In this document: in pieces, positions 24,311 through 37,281 of the stretch
How positions within the stretch are numbered: the first letter of the stretch is position 1
Layout: each line of letters starts with the position of its first letter
Origin: Alviniconcha marisindica
Taxonomy: Eukaryota > Mollusca > Gastropoda > Provannidae
Direction: 5' to 3'
Assembly: GCA_018857735.1 (NCBI GenBank)
Contig: JABMCL010003198.1
Span: 165,392-229,391 of the forward strand
DNA: 64,000 bases
The notes under the pieces: generated by a model
What the model saw: the letters and a program-made list of their open reading frames with translations, nothing else
The model's database searches: none
What the model was told of the DNA's origin: nothing
Translations under genes and position numbers: made by a program

Positions 24311-26425
24311 TCTTTAAGTTTAATTGTCAGCAGGATGACCAATGACAACTTTTATCTCCACAGTCTGTGGCGTGTCCATAATGGTCACATTCTCTTCCTG
24401 CAAATAGCCATAGTATTGTGGTCGTTTTCTTTTATGCCCCCTTCAGTTAAACAGTTATTGAATTGGTTGTATTTTCATTATTTATGAATATATATGATTA
24501 TGAATTTAAAATATTTTTTTCTTTTTCTTTTTTACTACTACTGATTGTCCATGCAGTCCATGGGTTCTGTTAACAATAGTCTCAGGGTCCATTAATGTAG
24601 ATGACTAAGTCCACTTATGCATGCAAGATCAAGAAGACCTTATACATGTATTTGTTAATACTTTATTACTGTCAGCTTGTTCCAGCTAAAAGAAAGCGAG
24701 TAATATGTAGGGAAGTTGTGAATTTATATAGTCCTGCTTTTGTATTCATTGTAAAGTTGTGTCTGGATTTGAGCAATAAACTAAAGAAATGCAGCTTTCT
24801 TTTTAAATTCTGAATTAATCTTCTGAAAACGTTCTGTCCAAGACCCCAGCAGTTGGACGAGATCAAAATAAAATAAATAGTTGAATGATTTTGTTTGAAA
24901 AATAAATGCCCTGTTGATTTTATATTGAACTTCAAATCTGAGCAGTGAGTGACAGTTAATGGAATTGGATGTGTAAGACATGTACCATCAATATATGTCA
25001 TTGCTATAGCTATGCGCATCATATTCATAGACCGTGGCTGTTTTGAAGTAAGTAGCATGAGAATTGTGTGCTTTCATTGTGAAGCAGTAAGACCAAAGGG
25101 TTGACAGGTGGCCCTTAGGCCAGCTGGGATGTCGCTTGTCAGTGCTTTTTACATCCATATCCAGTCCTGCTCATTGCCTGTCATAAAACTTGGCTGTAGA
25201 AGAGAGACAGGTGCTGTTTGTGCTTGGTAGTAGTAGACTGGAACTGCTGTAAAGCAACTCGGCTTCATTAGCTGGGTTTTTTGTTTTTTGCTCCCCCCCC
25301 CCCGCCCCCCCCCCCCACCCCAACCTTCTTCCTCAGGTGGTAAAGAAGACTGTGTTCAAGGAGAGCACAATAACAAATACTGTTAAAACATTGTCCACTG
25401 AAATTGTTCTGTTAAGCAGGCACTTCAAGTGTAACATAAAATGGGGCAAAATATTTTTGTTTGAAGTGCAAGTGAACAGTTTGTGGCTGTTTTGGGACTT
25501 CACTTGTTTTATAGTCCATGCCAGCTGTGTCAGTGTAATGATTTACAACTCACACTGTCACCGTGTCAGCAATTAGCAGCATCGGTCTGTCGTGTGACCT
25601 AAGTGCTGCCAGAGTGCACACTGGCCAGTACCTGACTGACCTCAGTAAAGTGCCATAACTCATTTACTGCCTGAATAATACACACAAACTACACCCAGCT
25701 GCCTGTTTAACATGGTGTCTCTGCTGTGTGGTCAGTAAACACTGCCACAAGGTGATGCAGAGTCCTGTGTAACTTGGTGCATTTGAGGTGATGTAAACTG
25801 TTCTTTGCAATTAAAAATACTAACTCTTGAGAGAAGTGCATGTTCAGGAGGAGTGTCTTACATGGTTCAATCAGCTGGTTATAAAATACGTTTAACTGCC
25901 CATGGGTTTTGCTCTGCTTATTTGAAACTTTGTAATCTCAAGAAAAATGGGTTGGATGACACACACCCCTATTACACTGCCAGCTCTTTGTTAACTGTTT
26001 TTTCTTGGAGGTTTGTTGTTTTTGTTGGCTTCTAAAAGTGCATGTTGTTTTGTTTTGTTGAGAAAAACTGTGGTCTTATTGCTGCAACATATTCTGTGCT
26101 GTCAGAACATCACTCTGTCTTAAAGTGTGCTTTGATTAAGCTGAATCTGCAGCTCACTGGCAGCACACAAAAGATTTGTTGTTGATTTATGAATATTATA
26201 TGCTGATGGCCAAAACAGAACAAGTAAATGGTTTATACAAAATCCGCTCCTCTACTTCTGGCCATCAGCGCAAGCATTGTACTAAGTACTGCTATTGTGA
26301 TAAATGGTTGTGTTATGTGACAGCTGTGTGTTAAAGATGCAGTTGTGAGCAAAAGAGTTGCATGGTATAATAAAAAGCTCAGTGAAGTGAACATTATTAC
26401 ATTATTATTAAAGACATCATGAACA

Positions 26426-26471
<46 letters not shown>

Positions 26472-28319
26472 CCCCCCCCCCCCCCCCCCCCCCCCCCCTC
26501 TCTGAAACAGTTTGTTTTGGTGTTTTTTTTATCAAAGACCCATATATATCTAAATTACTCAGACTAGTTGAAGACTGTGCAGTGGTTCCAAAACAAAACT
26601 GTAAAACTAATTCTGGTAATTGTAAAGTTGCACCTGGTTTTAACACACAGGTGAAGTAGCTCTGTGTTTTTGAAACAATTTGAACCCAGTTCTGAAGATT
26701 TAAAAAAAAAATGGTGCAAGAGAAACAGCTGTTGTGTAAAATGGACAATTGTGTGTTGAAGACACAGCTGTATGTTTAGCAGCTGGGTGTCTATTGTATG
26801 TCTTTGTGTGAATTTTCCAATCTCTGCCTTGTGAGCCAAACTCCTGCCTGTAGAGAGTAGCCGATGATGTAGTAATCATATGATGTATATATTTATATAT
26901 TATATATGTGATGTAGTGATACAGGTACATGTGTGTGATGTAGTAATCTCCATGTCTGTGTGTGGTGTAATGATCATGTACATGTTCATATGTGGTGTAG
27001 TGATGCACACACATATGTGTGATATAGTGATTTACATGTTACTTGGTAGTGGTGCATGCTTCCTGCACACCTGTTATGAAGGCTTGAGGTTGTTTGGTGG
27101 TGACATGCTTTTGCTTATAAAGACTTGTATCACATTAACCACTCCTGTTTGTGTAGATGCTGTGTGAATAATGTACAGTGAAATCTGTGTTCTATGACAA
27201 AGTGGCTGGTGGGACTGGGGACCCCGAGCAAAGATGCACATTGGCATAAAAAGCTGGACAATGTCCAAATGTTTGCACTGGCAGGTTTTGCTTGTTTGTT
27301 CTGTGAATATTTTTGCAAAAGGCTTGTACTTTTTTTTGCTTCAGATTTTAGCTTCTCGGGGAGCAGCCATGTTGCTGGCTTGTTACTAATGAAGAGCGGA
27401 AAAGGGTTAGCACATGACGTAATGAACAGTTCTGCCACACATGACCTTGTTCATGACATCAAATGCACAGAATGCCAGACACAAAATGACATCATTCATG
27501 GATGTATTTTCAAGGCTTTCAAACATCAGTTTCTAACTGACTAGGCCATAAGTTGACTTGAAAACTGCTGTGAGTCAATTATTTCTGCCATTCTCTGCCT
27601 GGGGTCCCCATTAAGTTTAACCCTTTGCCTATCGTCAGGAGGACTGCGTGGTGAGGACAGTGCTTTAACTCTTCTTCTTTCATAAAACTGGCACATGCTA
27701 ATGAGAGCTGATCAGGGCCATGGTCTGCCCTTGGGTACAGTGGCTTTGGGATCCATCTTTCCCAGGCAGAGCTGTGAGCTACTTTATTACAGGCAGCAAC
27801 TACACAAATCATTTTTTCCCAACAGAGGGGTGACATGCTGAGCTCAAAGCCCTTATTCTATAGCTGCGGTCCACAAGTTTTCAGTTTAACTGCCACGTTG
27901 TACTATGTTGACAGGTGTTAGAATGTGTGATGATTTGGCTCTGATTCGAGACACAGACCCAATTTTTGTTTTGAAGATCACAACCAGATAGCAAGGGCCT
28001 GTGCTTTCTTTCTTTGTGATAAAGTATACATACCCCAAGTGTCGAGGAACTGACTCTACAGTGAAAAGGTTTTTGGAAGGTGGTGGTTCTGATTCCACCA
28101 GCTCTCAATCTCCAGGTATTCTTTAGCTTGTGGGCCAAACATGATGGCCACTCTTTGGGCTTTGATGTATGTCAGATATTATTTGTGATGTTGTGATTGG
28201 CCAAAGTTGCTCTGGTGATTGACAGCCCAGAATACTTTGTGTCCCATCAGGAAATAAAAACTTGAGCTCATGGACCTTGAACATGAATGATGGCCAACTG
28301 TCTGTTTATAACTGTCAGG
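24311..28319. other. non-coding stretch
   Basis: No coding exon recognised. Notable tracts: C-runs at 25,294-25,316, (TC)n followed by C30 at 26,430-26,499, and ATGTGTGATGTAGTGATxx-type degenerate repeats at 26,870-27,040. The 116-codon frame at 27,194-27,544 and its opposite-strand partner show no recognisable domain. Confidence 0.6.
26430..26499. repeat. (TC)n followed by poly-C
   Basis: A TC tract of about 18 copies runs into a run of about 30 C. Confidence 0.93.
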
Positions 28320-28420
28320 TATGCATTCATTAGGAAATGTTGGCTCTACACAGTATAATGTCTAGATAAACGACAAATCTCTTTTCATTCAGAAATGTCT
28401 GCTCTTCATAGCAGAGTGTT
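28320..28420. repeat. outlying diverged copies of the 51-bp minisatellite
   Basis: GGAAATGTTGGCTCTACACAG, ATGTCTAGATAAAC and TTTTCATTCAGAAATGTCTG match the unit at 28,920-29,540 but are diverged and separated from it by about 500 bp of other sequence. Confidence 0.7.
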
Positions 28421-28919
28421 AATTACACCTTTGGTGCCTCTACAAGGTAAGAGTATGGCAGGTGTATTAAAATCATTTTGCCTGGCACAAAATCTTACTT
28501 GTATTGAAACAGTTAGTGGCACAGGTTTCCACTATTAGATGATGCAGTGGAAACGCTGATGAACAACCACCCAAAAAATGAAACAAAAGTGGTCTTATAA
28601 GGGGGTCGGTAAGTGGTGAGGGGTTTGTCTATTTACAGTGAACTATGGCAGGTAAGGATTTCAAATGTGGTCTTAGAATAGGGATGGTCTCTTGTCACTG
28701 TGGTCTTTTATGAGTGGGAATTCCAAATGTGCAACACCTAAAGCTACCACATCTGTGCAAGATCACCTTGATGTGGAATACTACACTAGCACAGCAGAAG
28801 AAAGGTTGCCTCATAATGAAGTGTGAGGCTACCCCTAGCCCTCTTGTAGCCCTTTCTCTGCCAAAAGCTCTCTATTGCTGGTTTGCGTTCCTTCAGAGAA
28901 TCTTCTCCAAAAAGGTTTT

Positions 28920-29540
28920 GCAAGTGAAAATAATTATGTTCATTGGGAAATATTTGCTGTACACAATGCAGTGTCAAGACAAATCTGTTTTCATTTGGAG
29001 ATGTTTTTTCTACACAGTGCAGTGTCTAGACAAATCTGTTTTCATTTGGAGATGTTTGGTCTACACAGTGCAGTGTCTAGATGAATCTGTTTTCATTTGG
29101 AGATGGGTTTTTTCTACACAGTTCAGTGTCTAGACGAATCTGTTTTCATTTGGAGATGTTTGGTCTACACAGTGCAGTGTCTAGACAAATCTGTTTTCAT
29201 TTGATGTTTGGTCTACACAGTGCAGTGTCTAGACAAATCTGTTTTCATTTGGAGATGTTTGGTCTACACAGTGCAGTGTCTAGACAAATCTGGTTTCATT
29301 TGAAGATGTTTGGTCTACCCAGTGCAGTGTCAAGATGAATCTGTTTTCATTTGGAGATGTTTGGTCTACCCAGTGCAGTGTCAAGATGAATCTGTTTTCA
29401 TTTGGAGATGTTTGGTCTACACAGTGCAGTGTCTAGACGAATCTGTTTTCATTTGGAGATGTTTGGTCTACACAGTGCAGTGTCTAGACGAATCTGTTTT
29501 CATTTGGAGATGTTTGCTCTTCCTGGCACAATGTCCAGGC
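28920..29540. repeat. 51-bp minisatellite, about eleven copies
   Basis: The unit reads GATGTTTGGTCTACACAG, TGCAGTGTCTAGACAA, ATCTGTTTTCATTTGGA. Its 51-bp period (for example 29,407 and 29,458) is a multiple of three, so frames stay open over several units, with small indels moving the open frame between phases. No independent evidence of coding. Confidence 0.94.
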
Positions 29541-32500
29541 AATGTCATGGGCTAAAAAATAACTGATAAAACGGATTATGTCCCTTCCCAAGTACAGATT
29601 ATCAACAAGAAGGCACCTGGAGTGTCCTGTTCTTCAAGTAACTTTTAGGGAGATAAGCAAAGTTTTACTGTTGCTACCAGACATATTGTGTGTCCCTGAG
29701 ACATGACATAGTACGTGTGTGACATAGTTTTGTGAAACATCTCCCAGATGTGGTGTGAGAATGCATAAAATGTCTGAGTTTAAGTATGATTTCACGTGCC
29801 GTTCACTTTCAAACCTTTTTGCTCTGCTCTGCAAATTTAAATTAGCCTCTCACCAAAGACCATGACACTGTTTCCTTCTGTTGGTTTAGGATGTCTTTCT
29901 GTATGGGTCTCACAGCAGACCCCCCCCCCCCCCACAAACAATAACATGTTGCATGCATGCCCCCCCCCCCCTTCCCCTGTGTATAGTTGTTCCTTTTTAT
30001 TTTTGAGCATGATCATCTCTTCTTTTTTTTCAATGCAGATAAAAAAATCTTAGCAGTTTTGGAATTTGAAATAAGCTACTAATCAAACTGTTCATCATGC
30101 ATGTCTCTTGCAACGCCTGTACCTATACTGAGCTGCATCTCAAACCAGTTTCAGCTGGCGATTGTTAAAATTTCAGACTTGGGTAATAAGTAACTTAACA
30201 CATGTTGCTGTTGTTTGTTAACTCAGTCAAATGTACATTTGTTTCCATTGTAATGACCAGTGAATCTCTTCCATTATGTATTTGTAAAAGGAAGCCACGA
30301 GTAACTACTTTGTATTGTGCAGGATGTTTTTGTTTTGATACTGTGCAAACTTCTATATTTTTGATACGCAGTTCTTTGTTGCCAAGTATTAGTACTGTTT
30401 TTAGAATAAAGAGCTTTTCATCAAAAGAGTGTATGTGGCATTGTTTTACCAAGGACATTTTTGTGTGTGTGTGCTTCAGGGATCACGCAGTCACTAAACA
30501 TCTGGGGAATTTGGGGGAATATGAGGTGCCTTTTTTCAGGTCTGGAAAGTTGGGGGGAAATGGCATCTTTAACCAAAATCTTTGAAAGTTTATAAATTTC
30601 ATAATAATGTAAACAGATAATCTGCAGAAGGAAAATTTCGAGAGAGAGAGAGAGAGAGAGAGAGAGCACTAAACAAACAAACAAAAACCTGGGAGGCCAA
30701 GCAATGGATCATAAAAGGAAACTACAAAATTTATTTAAGAACCCCTGAGAGCACTCCTGGACCTGGTTCAGATTGGTGCATCATCGTAGCTGGGGAAAAT
30801 GGTCTTTAATTTGGACAATTTTAAAGTAAAAAATTCAGTTTGAAAGAGAATAACAGTAAAATGAACAAAATACACCTGGTTACAAGCTAGAAAATAAAAT
30901 AATAAATTTGAAGTGAAAGCTGCCACAACTTCCTTTATGATTGGAGGCTAGCTGTTTTGTTTTTTCAGAATGTTTCTCTTTAATATAAACAGCATGGTGA
31001 TGGCAAATGGTTCTGATGGTCAGAGTTCAGTTGGGGCATTCTGTCCAAGACTTCACATCAGTGCTGGAAGACAAGGGTTTGATCTTTATTAGTTTATAAG
31101 GAGTGATCCATTTTTGCCTCTAACATATGTGATACTGAATTCTGGGCTAACTGGGTTTTTTTCCCCTCCAGATTGTTCCCCCCTCTCTTTGACTGAGTTT
31201 CATTCACCTGGACTTTCAAAAAAATCAAGTCTCATTGATGTGATTACTGAAAGGTAAACATACTTCTGTCAATGCAAGTAGTAGGTTAAGCAGTGTCCAC
31301 TGGCAGCAGCCTTTGGTTAGTTTCCTAGTCATTTAGAGATTAAACACTTTAAATATTTGTTATTACTGTACCAAAGAAGGTTAATTAGGTAATTGTAGAG
31401 AAGACCAAGTACAAACTGTACATCTGCAACAGTAACCAAAATATCAGGACAGATTTATATGGGTGGATACAGCCATATACCATACAGATTTTTATATTTA
31501 TGACATAATATTCCCCCTTCTTCTTTTTGCCAACAAGATTGTTTATACAGTAAAAATGGCCAAAGTCACTAGCTTTTAACATGCATGGAAGTGTAGCCCT
31601 GGATCAAACTCCAAGCACTGGTTTAAGACATCCTTCCTTCAACCACTGCCGTATTTAGTTATGCCATAGGGTCCAGAAAACTGTCAGCTAACGAGCTCAA
31701 ACAGTAGTAAGTTTGTTAGAAATGACTCAAATAAAACAAGGCATGTCATTTATAGCCGCCAACAAAGTTTACACCAACACAAATAAAACCACAATCGTTT
31801 GAATCAAAACGGAACTCTTTTTCTTACCAGGGGTGGATGCATCTCATGTTTACGTGCATGCTTTCGTACTAGGTTGCTTCTACATTCATATTAGTACCCG
31901 AACTTTTCGGAGGGCGCTGACCGCATTGCTGGACAGCTGCGCGGATATAAAGAGTACCCCTTCAGTGGCGTAACTAAATCTGGCAGAGTCTGGAGGAAGG
32001 TGCCGGAAAGCGATGCTCAGAATGTGGCCCTGGATTTGACCCATCTCATTTACATAGTCAAATCCGGGAGTAATGGATGTATGCTTTGTGTCTTCACCAT
32101 GCGGTGCACTTTCCTTCCCCCACTCCCATACACCCCTTCTCCCTGTCCATAATAAGCCTTATGGTTTCTGTGGAGGTTAAGTACCATGTTTACTTACTTT
32201 GCACTTTCATTGCCAGACTTGCACAACAACAGCAAACAAGAGCACGATCACACTCAACAATCATTTTTATATTTTTATTTCACTTTCTTCAGTCACTAAA
32301 ATAAACAATGTTTACAAGTTACTTTTCAATCAAACCAAAGACTTCATTTTATCACAGAGTTGTACAGGTAAAGTTTCTTTGGATAAATAACATTAACAGA
32401 AATACTCCCTGGCAATTGAAATAAAGAATAAATGGCAATAAAATAAAGAACTGAGAAGAGGAGAAAAAGAATACACAGCTAAAGGTTCATCTGCCCAATG

Positions 32501-33291
32501 ATCTTTGTTTTTTGTCGTGTTCATAGCGACCATAAAAATGCACTAAATGTTGTATGTATATGGCATTCTGTTGGCACTTGCCATAAAAATGCACAGAATG
32601 TGCTTTCATTTTTGCTATGTGTGTGGCATTGTGTAGGCAACTGCCATAATACTGTTTTGAAGAGTCATGTGAAAAATGCATCTCAATCTTCTGTCCTGTG
32701 CCAACCTTGGTCCAACTCAAACATAAAATAACAAAATGCATGATGAATGTCAGCAAACAGTCTGTCTGGTTTTCACTGCAACAAAATCAGCATTTAATTG
32801 TCACTTTGTTGTCAAGTTCTAAAGCGCAAAAACTGGGCTTCTTGATTCTCAAGTAGGTTCGTCATGCAAAAGAAGAATGAACCAGACAGTATGAGGAGAG
32901 TTCACCAAGCCTACTGTAGGATGTGATTATTTTTACTGTAATTTGGGACAGTTTTGCCAACAGTGAAAAAAAATAAAAAGAAGGACCAAGATGTTAAAAT
33001 GGATGGACAGGTCAAGAGAAACTGCCTACTTTTAAGTAGCTGTCCAGTGCCAGACCCTGTGTCATCTGAGTCTGCTTTCTTCGCACACTGTCTGCACAAG
33101 TCAGGTCTAACTAAACCTCAGTCAAAGGCATCTGACACTGCCACAGTACACCCAGAAAGGAAGGCAGAACTTGGATCCAAAGGTCAATACTAGATGTTAC
33201 CTATGTTTGTCATGTGAATAAACCTACACCAGTTATCAAGGTCCAGTACTGAACGAACTGCTATAGAAAGGTACCACAGCTTTCAAAGCAC
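29541..33291. other. intergenic stretch between the convergent PAQR and SPAG16 genes
   Basis: No coding exon recognised. Holds C-runs at 29,921-29,932 and 29,961-29,970, a GA tract at 30,640-30,666 and a short duplication around CATAAAAATGCAC at 32,533 and 32,581. Confidence 0.6.
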
Positions 33292-33717
33292 TTAAAGGGG
33301 AATTGAACCAAAGACACAAGCTGACCTGACTGTGTAGAAAATGTGCAAGTATTTTCACCTGCATACTACATTAAGTTGGTCTATCAACAGTTATAGAAAA
33401 GAAGTACTTTAATGTATTGAACTTGAGCTCCTCGGGGTACGGCAATATTGGCTTGCTCTTTATTAATAAAAAGTAGAAAAGGGGTGGCTCTTGAGGTGTT
33501 TGATATTTTGCCACACATTTAGGCCATTTCACTGCTACAAATTTCTGGACACAAAATGGCAGCATGTTCATGGCCATATTTTTATGACTTTCAAATGTTT
33601 TTCTTTTTTCAACAATAAAACCGGATGTGAAGTCAGGTGACAAACTGCTGTGCATACTCTTTATTCCGTTCTTATTATTATTTCCCATGATGCTTTGCCG
33701 GGTCAGTTCCCCTTTAA
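33292..33717. mobile_element. MITE-like element with TTAA ends
   Basis: The left end reads TTAAAGGGGAATTGAACC (33,292-33,309). The right end, read inward on the other strand from 33,717, is TTAAAGGGGAACTGACC. The near-matching inverted ends and the TTAA at both borders suggest a 426-bp non-autonomous DNA transposon, possibly of the TTAA-targeting piggyBac type. No transposase frame is present. The class is inferred from ends only. Confidence 0.65.
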
Positions 33718-33937
33718 ATTATTTACTCAGAACAACGGACTCAGCTGTGCAAGTGTTCAGAGGTCCTTGGAGCCAGTGAGTCAAAGAGGGTCTGTCTGGT
33801 GAAAGAGGCTTTTACCAACGCCACACACCAGCAAGCCCGTGCCCGGCTGAGGTTCAAGAGGACGGTGAAGGAGGGAGGTGAAGGCAGGAAGCAACAGCTA
33901 ACAAACTAGCCAATGAAACAGTGGCAGCACAACTCAG
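33718..33937 (-). promoter_or_regulatory. probable SPAG16 3' UTR
   Basis: Sequence after the SPAG16 stop on the minus strand. It has no AATAAA of its own. The nearest minus-strand AATAAA signals lie inside the MITE-like element at 33,660-33,665 and 33,459-33,464, so the transcript may end within that element. Confidence 0.4.
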
Positions 33938-34048
33938 TTAGGACCAGATGCGCACAGTGTTGTCGCTGCCCCCAGACACCATGAACTCTCCGGAGCGGTC
34001 AAACAAGAGGCACTGCACTGCATCCTCGTGACCAATCAGGGAGGAGAT
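33938..34048 (-). CDS. SPAG16: SPAG16 exon 16 (WD40 blade 7, stop)
   Basis: Acceptor ATTGTTTTCAG; phase 0 to TAA. Encodes [18 protein letters not shown] and [11 protein letters not shown], the family's usual C-terminus. Confidence 0.95.
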   Translation of the reverse strand: MSSLIGHEDAVQCLLFDRSGEFMVSGGSDNTVRIWS

Positions 34049-37000
34049 CTGAAAACAATGGGTCGCGCTTTAATACTAACTCAAAGTATTTCATCAAGCC
34101 TCTCATTTTGAGATGTGAGATATATGCATGATTTATATATCTCACAATTCAGCTTATAAGGTCCACCATTTTCTTTACCTTTACCACATGAAACAAAGTA
34201 CATAGATTCTTCTGCATTTCACAAAATGACAACACTAAAAAGATAACAATACTGACTTCAAAGAAGGTTGAATGGACTGTCCTGCCAGGGAATTGGTTTG
34301 GGGGGGTGGGGGGTCTGGTTTGTTGTTGTTGGGTTATGGGGTGGATGTGGGGGGGTCTACAGGGAAAGCTGTCAGAAAAGAAGGGGGTGGGTTAACAAAG
34401 GATGGGGAGGACCATCCATGAGGAATGTTGTCCTACAGGAGAAAATTTCAGGGGATGGGGGGGGGGGGGGGTCTACAGGAAAAATGTCTAGGAAAGAGGT
34501 TTTCCTACAGTCCTACAACAGGAAGGGAATATTTAAGGGGGGGGGGGGGGGTAGGGGGGCCAAGGAGGACTGTCCTATGGGATGGGGAGGTTCTTTGATT
34601 TTTGTTGGGGGGGGAGGGGGGGATCATATGGGAGGAACTGTGCAGTCAGAGGATAGTCCTGCACAAGGAATCATGGTGGTGAAGTGTGTGTGTGTGTGTG
34701 TTGGGGGGGGGGGGGGGGTCTCTACTGGGGGGGATTGTCCTGCAAAGGAAACTGTCTAACAGGGCAGACTGTCCTGCAGGTGAAAGTGTCCTACTACTGG
34801 GTGCATTGTCCTGTCCGATTGGGGGATAATACAAAAATACACACTCCTCTACTGACCTGTCCATTGGTGGGGCAAGGGGGGGTGGGGGGGAAGGTGGGGG
34901 GGTGAATCTGATGATACCAAAATACACATCCCACTACTGACCTGTCCATTGGCAATCTCATACATCTTGACTGAACTGTCGTTGCTGGCAATGGCAACCA
35001 CAACACCTGATGGACAGAGACAAGCCACACAAACAATGAACACTGCTAGCTGTGTCCTTAAATAAAAAATCTATCAGCCATAGAATAGTGCATGTCAATT
35101 TTGTCTAGGGCTCAAAATCAAACCATGTGACATACAAACAAAAAACAAAAACAAAAACAAAACATATCATTAACTTCTGACAAAAGGGGAATAAACTGCC
35201 ACTTTGGGATTAACATACTGACACAAAGTGCCATCACCAACCTGAATAAACTTGTGTATTTTGGTACTTTCCAGATACCATATCCAAAAATGGATTTCAT
35301 CAATCAAATCGGTTTATCCTAAAACAAATTTAATCTCAAATCACCCAAAAACAAGTCAAGCCAATATCTCACACTGACACAAACTATTTCAGGCTATTTA
35401 CACTAGCCAGAATATCTATAGTGAGCCAGGGCTGGGTATGGAATATTGCGTTCACACATACCTGTCCTGAAATGGGCCTGAGCTGCACTCAGCTCTGCTC
35501 CACTTTTTTTTTATTATTAAAAAATTATGCACTCAAAAACCAAAATTAAGTATGCAGATCAGAACTCTAACAATTATAAATAACAAAAAGGAGTACCCAG
35601 GAGGTGAAAAAGTACAAGGTAACTCTACTGATACCTCTCATTATATCAAAATATTCAGAACTAGGTAACTCTACTGATACCTCTCATTGTATCAAAATAT
35701 TCAGAACTAGGTAACTCTACTGATACCTCTCATTGTATCAAAATATTCACAACTAATGTAGCAGCAGTAGTACCTAGTAACTAAAGATATGGCTACCTTG
35801 CTCTGGTAAGCTGTAAATGCTGTGCAAATATATGGAAAGAAATACAAGCTCCATCATTTCAGTCTTGTTTTCTTTTCATTCTTTCCCTGATTCTCCTGTC
35901 TTTCTGTTTTCCTTTCTTTACTACTTCTTACCTACTTTCCTTTTTTTCTGTTTCTTTTGTTCATTTCGGTTCTCTCTCTCTCTCTCTCTTGCCTTTTGTC
36001 TGCTTTTGTTTTATTTTATATTCCAATTCTTCTGTTTTTTAAAACTATTTGTACATGCACAATAAGCAACATATTAATGTAACAAGAGAGCAAACAAAAA
36101 TGAATGTACTCAGTGTAATCACTCACTGAGTACATTCATTTTTGTTTTCTCTCTTGTCGCTGAACAGGAACAAACAAAACAGTAACAAATGTGAACAGTA
36201 ACAAAGAAAAGCAAAGAAAAGTAAAATAAAACAAAACAACACCAAAATAGCAACCTGAAACCTCAGGCAAAAATAAAGTGAAGAAAAACTGGGAACAAAA
36301 CGTTATGCAACAAAAGACGGTTATTGGCTGACCATCTGCTTCAGCTGCACACAAGCAGAAGAAAACAACTGGGCTTCAAGCATCTCACTGTTTCCACACA
36401 CTTACGTCTGTTTCCACACACTTATGTGAAGGGAAAACCCCCAACTGGTAGTCTAAATGTGAATAAAGCTACACACAGTGTGGACATTATATCACTGTCA
36501 TCATTGGACTTAGGCAGCTCACTGAATCAGAAATCTAAACCCACTGAAAACAGCAGCTGTTGTGTTCAGTAACTTGATGCAATGCACACAGTACCTGCGC
36601 TTGAAGGCCCTTTCTTCATGAACCATTCCAAAATCATGTATTTGAAACTTTTGACAAAAGAATAATTATCCTGAATTTTACAGACTACTTTAGGGGTTCC
36701 TCAAAAGTCATCAGGCATGACTCAGCTCTGTGGCAGCTTGCTAGTTTCATCAACAAGAGAGTGGTTATTGCCTGTCAAAGTGTTATTAGCATGCCGTCTG
36801 TCTGACCTGAAGGATCGAAGGCGACCTTGTTGGATGGGTGAGGGCCGACCTTGACGCTGACCATGACTGCATTCTTCCTGACGTCCCACAGCTTGACCAC
36901 GCCCATGGAGTCACATGACGCCAGCGTGTCCCCCTGCAGCCAACCAATCACAGTGATCGGTCAGAAACATTTCACTGCTATTTTCCCTGAAATGCTTTTG

Positions 37001-37250
37001 CAACAAACAAACTACACAATACCATGGAACTCCTAAGATTAAATTCTGCTGCAGTTTTGCTTCCACTGACACATTTTGTGTGAATATTTATGCATTCCAT
37101 GTTTTTGTTTAATTAAATGACAAAGCGCACTGAATCGCTGAACATGTGCTATAAATTGTATGTGTGTGGGCACGTGCACGGAAACCTGTGAACATGTGTG
37201 TGTGTCAGGTCACACATCCATCCTAATTTACACACATACAGTCCACATAC

Positions 37251-37281
<31 letters not shown>

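Noticed and set aside
26233..26748. 171-codon minus-strand frame
   Set aside because: Depends on the poly-C and TC tracts (Gly and Arg-Glu runs); no domain.
27130..27544. Overlapping frames of 116 and 102 codons on opposite strands
   Set aside because: No recognisable domain, splice context or codon signature; treated as chance.
33371..33688. 105-codon minus-strand frame as a transposase
   Set aside because: Lies inside the MITE-like element but shows no transposase motif; length suits a non-autonomous element.
34268..34759. 163-codon Gly-rich frame
   Set aside because: Read-through of poly-G runs in SPAG16 intron 15.
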